Shown here one piece after another: positions 18,401 through 30,400 of a DNA stretch of 64,000 nt (its first letter is position 1; each line of letters opens with the position of its first letter). The stretch covers positions 8,526,021 through 8,590,020 of the forward strand of contig OU744452.1 in NCBI GenBank assembly GCA_916610825.1. Direction: 5' to 3'. The notes under the pieces are model-generated. The model saw nothing but the letters and a program-made list of their open reading frames with translations, had not been told where the DNA came from and did no database searches. Source of the DNA: Haliclystus octoradiatus. Its lineage: Eukaryota; Cnidaria; Staurozoa; Stauromedusae; Haliclystidae. Both the position numbers and the translations under genes were made by a program.

Positions 18401-21400
18401 TTAATGGAAGTAGCATTAATGAAGTCATTTCCAATTATATTGATAATTTACTGTCCAAATATTGATGTCTATCAATTGTAATTTAGCAAAAATATTTGTA
18501 TCGTCGTCATGTTTTGATTTAATATGATCTAAAATCTACTTTGGAGATGGTTTGTTTTGCTTTTGGGACCACGTACGAGTGTATATTAATTAAGCCTTCA
18601 GGTTACATATGTAACTTCTTATAGATATCGTTGATAATAAATGAAGAAAGTAGGAAAAATAGTTGTATCGTTGTCCTGTTTTGATTTAATATGATCTAAA
18701 ATCTACTTTGATTATGTTTTGTTTTTGGACTTTGAGCGTTTGTTGAGTTGAAGTGAAAGTGTGTGCATGTTAAATGCAATGTAATTTTAAAATTTCAAAT
18801 CATTTCAAAATCAAACTTACCACTACTGCACGGTGGTGGTGGGGGAGGGGGAGGCGGTGGAGGGGGCGGAGGAGGTGGTGGTGGGGGTGGATGTGGAGGT
18901 GGTGGAGGTGGAGGTGGAGGTGGTGGTGGTGGTGGAGGTGGTGGTGGAGGAGGTGGGGGTGGCGGGGGTTTCGGATGAGGCTTTGCGCATGCGCTACCTG
19001 ATGGAACAAACACAATTTAGATTTAAATCCATGTATAGAAAAAGTAAATTCTAAAAACTGCTTTGTTTTCATGGCTTTGCGGGCATGCATGTATTGTTTT
19101 CTAGCTAAAGGTTTTTTATTTTTGTAATTAATTAGCTGATGAAGTAGATGTTTCATTTTTCAAGTTGACTGATATCTGCCTTTGTAGGCCAACATTTTAA
19201 TTTCGCTGTTTTCCCCGTTTTTTAATAGTAATTGTGAAATAATAATATTAATAGAAAGGAGTCACAGAGACCACACATTCTTATATTACTGCTTTAAGTT
19301 TCATGCTTTTGTTGTAGAAATCACAGAGACAGAAATAAACTATTTTATTCTGTCTGATGATTGCCATTGAAGCATGAAACTTAAGGTAACAGTATAAGAA
19401 TGTGTGGTCTCTGTGACTCCTTTCTATTTATATCATTATAATTTACAGCTCTGTCATATGACAACGAGCACTATATTCTTTGCTGTTAGATAACATCTAA
19501 TTTTAAATTATGATATAAATGTAATAACAATAATAGCCGTGGGATTGTTTTTAGTGCAGTGCTCATTAAAAGAAATGGGGTGATTAGCTCAGTTGGCAGA
19601 GCAACCGAACTTCAGATCGTATCATATCTGATCGACTGTGGTTCAAATCCCCCTCAGGTCAACTCAGCCTTAACTTTATCTGAAACATCAAATGAGTACC
19701 ATCTAAGGATGGCGGATGGAATGGTTCAGAAGGAATTGCATTGTGAGTAGCTGCGGCGCATCGTTGCGCATTGACAATCAAGGCCTATCTGCCATGAAAT
19801 CTGTTGAAATTGATCTGCAGTGTCGCGGCTGAGATCTAAGGAGCGTTTAACATCATTGCTCTTAGCGAAAAGAGCCACTTCTCTAGAAATAGAGGAGTGG
19901 TACGGGTGCCTTCGGTAGGGCGACACCGTCCATATTACTTTTATTAAAAGAAATCAAAGCATTTATAGAATGAGAGTCAAAAATGAAATATGCTAGAATT
20001 AATCTACTTAAAGTTTCACACCATAAGTTGATAATAAGGAGATTTATTTCAACTCAAGAGTTGAAATAAATCACCTGCTGATCGCCCTATGGGTGAAACT
20101 CGCAATAGCATAACTCTGGCAGCTTTCAATCTTGATATCACTTATATACATAATACTGGACCACACTCATTGCTAGTAATCTATATATCATCAATTGCTG
20201 TATTAATATTTTGCTTACTTACCTCCGCCGCCTCCTCCACCACATGGCGGTGGTGGTGGTGGTGGTGGTGGTGGTGGCGGTGGGGGCGGTGGTGCTGGTG
20301 CTGGTGCCGCTCCACAGTCATCTCCCCCTCCTCCTCCTGTCAATTTAAAATTAATTTAATTAGAATTAGTTATTTCTACATATAAAAATGCATTGGAATA
20401 ACTGATAAATTATGTACCGTCCTCACAGCTTGGTGCTGGGGCAGCGTCGCAGCCTCCTAAAATCGAAGGTTATAATAGTAAATTAAAATGTTAATTATAT
20501 TGAGCGTAAGCTCATATATACACATGTCATGAAAGCGCTCAATGTTAGTTAGAATGTCAACTCCTCCATATCATTTAACAATTTTAAGGATGGCTGCATT
20601 ATTTACATATGGTCAGTGTGAGGTGGATGTCGGAGCATATTTTATTGTCATATTACCCTTGTAAAATCAGTTGATGAACAGTTTTAAAGATGTTCATGAA
20701 ACCAGGCAATTAACGTTAATGACTAACAGTTCACAAACTGTTATACATAATTTGATCATGAAAACGTTCACGGAAAGGAGGCATTTTTGTTCACAAGTTG
20801 TTTATGAAGTGTTCATGAACACTTGAACAGTTCATGAAAATCTGTCAATTTAAGTTTTATGAACATTTAATGAGCTTTTAATGAAGTGCTCATGGATAGT
20901 TCATAAAAACAATCAATTTAAAGTTCATGAACAGTTGAAAAAATGTCATTTTATGTTCATTAACATTTCACGAGCTGTTTATGAAGTGTTCATGAACACT
21001 TGAACAGTTCATGAAAATCTATCAATTTAGCATTCATGAGCAGTTGAAGAAAATGTCAATTTAGCTTCATGAACATTTCATGAGCTGTTTATGAAGTGTT
21101 CATGAACAGTTCATCAAAAGCTATTAATTTAATGTTCATGAACAGTTGAAAAAGATGTCAATTTAACGTTCATGAACATTTCATGAGCTGTTTATGAAGT
21201 GCTTTCGAACAGTTCAAAGAAACTAGCTGGTTATAAAGTATCCACAAGCATTTCATGGATATGTGTAAGGTTTATAAACTGTATATGAAGCAAAAAGGTT
21301 TTATTGTCTATTTAGATGATCTTGCTAACCTCCGCCTCCTCCGTCACAAGGCGCTGGGGCAGCAGCTGCACATCCTTCGTCTCCTAAAAAATATGTTAAA

Positions 21401-24400
21401 CAAAGATAAATGTAACAATAATAATACAGTACTGTAATACTATTCCATTCTCAATCAACTACACGATAACTGAGAGTCACCCCCTAAGCACAGGCGCTTG
21501 TTTATTGGGGGAAAATAAACACATTTACAGGCAAACACAAGCATGTGTGATCGAGGAATTGAATCCCAGCCTCCCTCAAACAACCTCTGCGAAAAAAATC
21601 CATGAGTTCATGAACTTCATGAATAGTTCCTGAACGTTTTTTTGTTGGCTCATGAACAGTTCATGAACAGTCACAAACAGTTTGGGCAATTTCACGTTCA
21701 TGAACAGTTCATGGATTTTTGGGCAATTTCACGTTCATGAACTCATGAAATTTTTTTCGCAGGGTAAAGTGCCACTGAGTTACCAGTGCACACATACAAT
21801 ATGTGCAATTGTGTGTTGTTACAAGCATTACCATATCTATCATATTATTAATAAATTAGTCACCTCCACATGGTGCTGCACCTCCGCAACCATCACCGCC
21901 TCCTACAAAAATATGTTATACATAATAAATTTACCCATCATTTCTGAGATTAGGAAGTTTGATTACATTTTAATTCTGAGTAGTTGTCATAAGTAAACAT
22001 AATATCATCAGCATATTTGAATTGAAAGGAGTTAATTGATTGTAATTTAGTTACTGCTGGTAGTATGGGTTGGGGTGGTGATTAAACTTTAGACATTGTA
22101 AATGATAGATAGTTATTTAATTTGCATTAAACATTTACATAACAGCCGGCTATAATGTGAAGAACTATACTGGATAAAATCAGTAAAATATTTCTGATGT
22201 AACCACTACAGACGGGTGACCTCTACAACAGGTTTGACAAAACAAAACTGATACTTTCTATCCAGCCTTGTAAGATAATTCTTCTAATACGAACAATGGT
22301 TTAGATTCTCATGATTTCATATATTAAAATTTAATTTAAATTAATGCCTTGTAGGCCTAAATGAAATATTAGGTATATTCCTTGTTACTAGCCAATGCTG
22401 AATTGACATTTGCTGAGAGAGCAGTTCATGAATATTAAATTACCCAATTTTCATGAATTGTTCATCAATGTTTCACAAAGTTCATGAACTATTAAACTAT
22501 TTAGATATTTTTTCCCAGTGTATGTAAGATTGGAAAATTTGTGTAACTGATTTTTAGTTTAATTTGATGCGTCAAAATCAGTATTAGTATATTAAATTTA
22601 GCAGTTAGTCATTAGTCTTACCGTCACATGGTGGCGGTGGAGGTGGTGGAGGTGGTGGTGGTGGTGGTGGAGGGGGTGGTGGTGGTGGTGGCGGTGGCGG
22701 TGGTGGTTTTGGCGGAGGTGCTGACCCACCGCATCCTCCTCCTCCTGATTCTATAATAACATAAAATGAAAATATTGAATATTAATTTTATTCTTAATGT
22801 GTTAGTGTTGTTATATTTTATAGTTGAGCATACACACACCATTCATGTAAAGGTAATTACCTAGTTATTCACCAAAGGAATCACCTAATTATTCATCAAA
22901 TGAATCATCTAATTATTCATCAAGGGAATCATCTAGTTATTCATCATGGGAATCATTTGATTAAGATTATTCACCAAAGGAATCATCTCATTATTCACCC
23001 AGGGAATCATCTCATTATTCACCAATCATCATTATTGTTATTACACTTACCTGGTTCACACGAAACAGATATCTTTACTCCATTACATTTTCCACCACCT
23101 GATCCACCTCCACCGCATCCCCCTGAAGGAGGAGGTGGTGGTGGTGGTGGTGGAGGTGGTGGTGGCGGTGGTTTTCTGCATGGTGCATGGCCACCTCCTA
23201 TAAAGTAATTATTTTGATTGCTTTTAAAAGTTGTTTGCAATACAATAGTACAGATGTTACTATTAATGTTAGTAATGATTGCAATCCTACTATGACTGTT
23301 ATGGAGTATTTTCGTATTTAATATTATTTTCTAGTTACAGTCACAAAAGAAATATCGACACAAAAGTAGGAAGTCAAGGTATACTAATATAAAATGCGGA
23401 CCTCATTCAACTGGCATTTTACGGATCTGGATATGATCTAGAATCAATCAGAATTTTTAAAATCGGTTGAAACAGAATTTTCACGTTTGTTTCTTAAAGG
23501 GGCAAAATTGACCGGCGACCGCTGCGAGCATAAGTTGAATTTATGCTTAGCGTAATTCAACCGTCTCGCTTTGAAACAATTGTTATACGCAGGCCTAACT
23601 TGTAATAAAATTCATGTCAACAATGAACATTGTGTTATAACAATAAGCGTGCACGTGATCCTAAGTGCGTAGCGCCTGCCGGTCATTTTTGCTCCTTTAA
23701 GCCCTGGCCAAATGACTTTTTTATTTCGCCAACATTCATCGGATTTTGTTGAGTTCATTTTCGTCAACAGCGGATGGTATTTTGAGGCTTGGAAGCTAGT
23801 CAATCGAGCCCACCAATCCTGAGACAGGCTACGTCATTGTTGATCAATCATAGCAAGGTTCATATTTTCAACGAAACTCAACAATGTTGAGGAAATAAAA
23901 AGTCATTTGGCCACTTCGCCAACATCGGTAGAGAACAATAGAACTCAACAAAATCCGATGAATGTTGAGGAAATTTTTGAATGTATTCAAAATCGAAATT
24001 CAACATCAGCCAACAAAATCCGAAAAAGTGAGGATGGCCAAATGACTTTTGTATTTTCTCAACATTCATCGGATTTTGTTGAATTCAACAATGTTGGCGA
24101 AATAAAAAGTCATTTGGCCGGGGCTTTAATTCGACCTACTACTAGAATCTTGACAAAAGGGCCGGCAACTATTTCCTGTGCCCATATTTCTGTCATGTGA
24201 TTGGTTCTCAGTTAGATACTGATTGATTCTAAATTGTTCACAGACCCGGATTTTACCATTGTGAAAAGGTCACCAATTGGTAAAAAAAGTCCCGCTTACT
24301 TTGATGTGCTGCATTTTTCAAAATATTATATGAAATTGTGGACCTTCGAAAGGATGAATTATTTTAAAATTTAGTTTAAATAGCGTATCATTAGCACAAT

Positions 24401-27400
24401 TTTTAAAATTTATTTAGGCTGTATGTAAGTGAAATTAATGTTTCCTTTTTATTTGCCTGTCAAATTCCATTCGACAAATATATCATTCATTCATTCATTT
24501 TGATGAGTTGTAAGCGTTTACAAAAAATCAAAATCATCAAAGTGAGAAGTGAGAATTGTGCAAGTAAAATAATTATGCTACTAATAACAAACCTGATACA
24601 CAGATTGGAACCATTTTATATTTCAATGGCGGAGGTGGCGGCGGTGGAGGTGGAGCTGGCTCACAATCAACCATACCCATTTCTGAAAGTTTAAACAACA
24701 TTACGTTGAAGAATGTATCTTGCTATGAAAAATACCTCTACGTAGTGGCCACCTGTCAGTAGCAGTCAGTGTTTACATAGTGTTTACAAAACGGCTCCAT
24801 TTTACTAGGTCAATCCATCCTCCGGATAAAGGTATTGCATTCACCTCTGCACAACGGTTACCTATCTATAGTGATGATTTTTCGGTGTTTAATAATTTGG
24901 TCACCTCAATGTTTAATCAATCCTCTACATAAGAACCATCTCTCTGTAAGGTCAACTGAAATACATATGTTCAACAGGAGTGTTCGCAACATAATGTTGT
25001 CTTTATATATTTGTTTACATAAACAATCAAGTATGTTGTTTTTACTTGCATGTTTGTGTTAATCAAAGTAGTCATGGTTACCTGAGCAGCTGGCTGGGGC
25101 AGGTGCTGGGGCAGGGACACATGGGGCAGCTCCAGATCCTTTAATAAAAAACAATATTTAATTAAGCTGAGATGAATTTTATGTTTATTTATATGTTTGA
25201 AATATATTTAGAACGATTTTTTTACCTGGTACGCACGGCGCTGGATGTGGAGGTGGGGGTGGTGGTGGAGGTGGAGGTGGAGGTGGTGGTGGTGGAGGTG
25301 GTGGCGGTGGTGGGGGTGATGGTGGTGGTGGAGGTGGTGGAGGGGGAGGTGGAGGTGGGGCTGCAGGTGCACAAGCTGAAATGACAAAGGAAATATAGTT
25401 AATAAGTTTCATGATGCTAAGCAATTGGCGCACAGTTTCCCATGGGCTATTGATATTTAGCGCACGAGGTGAGAGGCACGCAAGGAGAAATCGAGAAGGC
25501 ATCGGAAATCCACAAGTATCAATAGCTCATAGGAAACTATGCGCCAATTGCTTTGTATTATAATATAACTAGAACAATGTTTACGAGCATTTACAAGCTT
25601 TCTTGCCTATGAAGTGTTTTTTAAGCTCCTGATCAACTTGGAAAATCGTGATATCGTGAAATTCGTGATATCTAGTTCGAATTGTAAGATCGATTGTGTT
25701 CTCGTACATAGTTTTGCTATGTTAGTTTTGCGTCAAACTCTAAACCAATCAAATTGATCGAATTATTTTCGCTATATAATACAATGTATTTTTATTGAAT
25801 GGAATTAAATGACAGTTTGTAGCTAATATTGATAATAATATGCATTGTTCAACTATTCATTATTATTATTACTTTACGTTATCATCAGGGTCTATTGCAA
25901 TTGAAGATTGTTTCCAAATTAACTCTGAATTATTTTTTTTCTAGGATTTCTATTTCTGAAATATCTTGAAACATATCTGGAATGGATGGACCAAGTTGAT
26001 AAGTCAGGGTATGTTTAGTATGAATCTCAAATGATATGTTTACTAACAGGTCTTTTGATATGAACCAGAACTCAAATAAGGATTTCCTCATCAACATAAA
26101 CTTGAAAACCTGTCTATGAAAACCATCAACGAGATGCAGAGTATGACCGCAATATACATGTGTTGGGTTGAATTTATCAATGCTTCAATCTCACTGCTAG
26201 GACCTGCTCGTGAAATGTATTACTTACGTGCTGCTCCGCCCATTCCTCCGCCGCATCCCATGTCCATGTCCATGTCCATCTCCGGCGGAACACAAGAACC
26301 GTCTACAATTAATCAAACGTTTTAAAATCTTGTTACGATGAAATGCATTGAAACTAACGCGGATAATACGGATTTCAACAAAATGATAAGCATATCGAAC
26401 AGATTCTTTTTTGTTTAAGATGTTTAAATACAAATTTCAAAAATACTCTTCAAATAAGTATAAATCTACAGAATTTTATTTATCTTTATAATTGTTTCTT
26501 TTCTTTCGAATCATATTTATTCAAATATTTATTCATTCATATTAGTTGTTGAAATGTGAAACTTTAGAGGTTGTACAATTTGTTGAATTTCTGATATAAT
26601 ACTTAATTGAATTTGGATCCAAATGATATTATTTTACTGTGAGATTAATGAATCAATAATGAGTGTTCTGCACCTCTGCGTGGGTGTAATTATCAGACTG
26701 TAATTTTTCATAGCTCGGGTCTATTCTTTTTTTAATTTGTTTTATGACATGATAGTTACCACATTGTAGCTATTCAGATTATTCATTGTAGTGTTCCCTT
26801 GATAAATGTTTGAAATGCTACCTATCTATATATCTATCTAATATTTGTATATTTTTTCTTCTACGTTCTAAACGATAATTCATAGCTACTTTGCCGATAT
26901 GTCAATCCTGGCTTGATTGTATCGTTCCATTATTTAGTATTTCTATTGTTTCCAAGAAACAAAGCCATGAAATTATAGTTTGACAGTTCCATGATAACTA
27001 GCCAATCATAACTAAGAACGCATTCGAACTAAAACAATAATTTTTAACCCGAATAGTAGGACATATAGTTTCTTTTTCTTCACTTACCCATTTGTCGGAC
27101 ACATGGAACCTTGTGGTGACTACTTTGCGTAACATCACGGTGCTCTTTTGCTATGAGTTTCGCTGGTAAGGGAGATGTTTCTTTCATTGAGGTACTAGTA
27201 CCAAGGTCACCGTTAATACGATGGTTGCCATGAAATGTTTGGATTTTTACCTCATCTAAAATAGAAATATAGAGCATGATAAAGCCATCTATTTATAAGA
27301 ATTAGGACACGTAATTTTTAGGGCTCGAAAACCGCCATTTCCGTTCCATTTAAAACGAGCTTTCGCTTTTGAACAAAAATTTTTTCGAATTCATGATATT

Positions 27401-30400
27401 GTTTTTGCCGGCTTAGTTCAAATTTCGTGGACCTGGATTTGATGAAATGAAAATGGTGTGAAATTGGTAGTTTATAAACATTGCTCGGGATTGCTAAATC
27501 ATGCACATATTACAACCAGACTTCATTTACATTTTTATCAAAAATTCCTGTGATCATAACGTTATATAATAGGGCGTTCAAACCCTCGGTTAAGAACTGG
27601 AACGAGGATAATCGAACAGCTTATTCCCGTATCTTCAACAAGATGTGATATCATCAAATGGAATCAAATAAAGCTCAATTGAAATTGACCAGCTGCCTCT
27701 GCGCTCGGTCTTCAAATATGGTACTTTATACATGAAGCACGCTACTCGTGGCTTGAGAAATGGCATTCATTTTTCAACTTTGATCCCGCAAGGCGCGATG
27801 GTCAATTTTATGCCTTTAATCTCAGAATAGGAAAGAACTGGAACCTGAAAAATCTATGATAAGATACATCAACCCGGAGCCCAATCTCCAAATGAAAGCC
27901 AGACGGGGACGAGTCACATTTTACGTAGCCTGGCACAAACATCAACAGCAACCAATCTGTGATTAGCTCTACATTCGATGATTTTATAGAATAGGTAATA
28001 CTTTGATTATATTTCATCACGTATATCAGCGATAAATCAAAAGCACAGGTATTTGCGACAGTTTCGATATAATCTTATATCATTTTCAAGCAATTGAGAA
28101 AGAGATCGTTAAATAGTTTGACATGTTACATATAGGAAAAAATCTAATTTTAATAATAATTAATCTATTGTTCTTTGGGTTTTTTAACATTCTGAAACTA
28201 GACACATTATGACAGAAGACAAAATTCTATACAGCAATTACGGATACAATTGATGATTTTATAAAATGCTATATATAGCACCTACCTGGATGATGAGATG
28301 CTTGTATAGATTGTTCTTGGTGTTTAGTCTGTGATGCCATAGATTTAATCCTCTCGTGTTGTTCACCTAACTTTTTTAAAATTTTAACTGTACCAGGATG
28401 TAACGAACTGACATCAATTTGCGTAGGATCTGGATTAGATGATTGTGCTAATTTTTGTAATTGTTGTAATTGAGTTAAAACAATTCTAGAGTTTTCTTCG
28501 ATATTTGTTGAATTGTCTTTTGCATCTTTTTGTTTGGAATTTTCTTTTGGTGTTTTATCTTCTTCATCATTTTTTACTTTTTCGTTACCTTTGCTATTTC
28601 CTTCTTGTATTTGTTCTCCTTTACTTTCCGATGCTGTTGATTTATCCTTTTGTTCTTCTCCCGCTTTCTCAGTTTGTCCAGAATTTTCTGCTTCATCATC
28701 ATTCTGTTTTGCGTTATTGTTACCTTCCTGACTTGTCTTTGTAATATTTCGTTGTTTGGAATTTTCATCTACTTTTCCCGTCTGTTGTGGTTCTCCATTT
28801 TGTTTTTGTTTTGTGTCTTTTTCATTTCCTTTCGCTGATACAGCTTCTGGATTTTCTTTACTTTTGTCTTGAGATGAATCTTGTTTTGCATTATCATATT
28901 CATTACTATTATTCTCTGACTTATTTTGCTCTTGTGGTTTATTTTGTGGTTTATTTTGTTTGTTTTCTTGTTCTTGTTTTTGATTTTCATTTGAAGGTGC
29001 TTTGTTTTCATTTGCAGCGTTATTACTTTCTTCCTTTCGTTCTGAAGCGTTAGGTTTTGTTTCTTCTTTATCTTTAGATACTTCTTTATCCTGTGTCTTC
29101 TGTGGCGCTTGATCCTGTCCTTCTTTCTCTTTTCCTTGTTTCTCGTTTTGTTTTGATCCTTCTTTTTGCTGATTATTTTGTTCATTAGCTTTAGATTGGC
29201 TATTTGCTTTTGTGTTTTGTCCTACAGCTTTGTCATCTTGTTTATCCTGTGTTTTAATGTCATCTTGTTGTTGCTCTTTACCATTTTGAGCATTTGACGT
29301 ATCTTTTGGTTTGTCTGCCTCTCCTTGAGATTGATTATTTTGAGGTTTATTATCGTTTTGTTGCTTTTCTTCTTGTTGATTGGCTGATTCTTCTTTTGGT
29401 TTCTCCTGTGCTGGCTCTTTTTGTTTAACATTTTCAGGTTGCTTTGATTGAGATTTTTCATTTTCACCATTTTGTTTGCTATTTTCAACTGGTTTTTCAG
29501 GTTGTTTTGATTGGGATTTTTCATTTTCATCATTCTGTTTGCCATTTTCAGCTGGTTTTTCATTCTGCTTTCCCTCATTGTTTTGTTGAGGGCCTTCTTG
29601 AGTTGCTGCTGGTTTTTGTTGACCTTTACCTCCAATATTCTTAGCGCTATCTTGTTCTGATGTTTTACTAGCGTATCCTTGCTCCATAAATTGTCCTGGT
29701 TCATCTCCTATTTTTTCATTTCCAGCTGCTTTTGCATTTTCATGTTGTGTTGTAGGCTCAGTTTCTTTAGAATTCTCTTTCTCGTTTGCCAAATTCGCTT
29801 GCTTTTGTTCATTATTTTGTTTACTTGCTTCTTTTCCGTCAGATTTTGCCTGGCCGCCATTTTGCTGCTTGTTATTATCTTGTTCATTATTTTTACTTTG
29901 TTCTTTTGGTGTTGATTGATTATCTTGTTGAGCATTTCTCTCTTGTTTGTCTCCATTCTTTGACGTCTCATTGGTTTGTTCAGTGTTGCCTCCTTCATTA
30001 TTATTACTGTTCTCGTATTGTTTGATTACTTTTGAATTCTCTTTTCCGCTATCAACTTTGACTTGTTTGTCATCTTCATTAATCTTTACTTTAGCATTAA
30101 CTGTTATTAACTTCTCACCATTACCTCGTATCATGCTATTAGCTTGGTTTGTTCCTGTTGCTTTTGTTAAGGCGTTATCTTCACTTGTCATTGCATGGCT
30201 AAGTGCCGCAATATCATCTGGGTTAGGGCCGATAGTTAATTTTTCTGGGGCACCACCTCCTCCCATAAAATGTACTCCCCAGTCAACAATTTGTTTCTTG
30301 TGACCATGCTCGGTGACTACTTTCTTGGCATGCAAATGTTTACGATAACGAGGATGGGTTTCTGTAATAGATAACAAAGGATTCGATTATTACCCGTGTA

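Noticed and set aside
18763..19054. Plus-strand Gly-rich and minus-strand His-rich ORFs over exon 16
   Set aside because: Shadows of the polyproline exon; only the proline frame matches the phases of neighbouring exons.
19580..19652. tRNA gene call at the SINE heads
   Set aside because: A and B boxes are present but the fold lacks a clean acceptor stem and the unit continues into the SINE body; these are tRNA-derived, not tRNA genes.
22864..23032. CRISPR-like array
   Set aside because: Units are contiguous with no unique spacers, and this is a eukaryotic intron.
28505..30303. Plus-strand Phe/Leu/Cys-rich and minus-strand Lys/Met-rich ORFs across exon 4
   Set aside because: Opposite and off-frame readings of the Gln/Asn/Lys/Glu exon.
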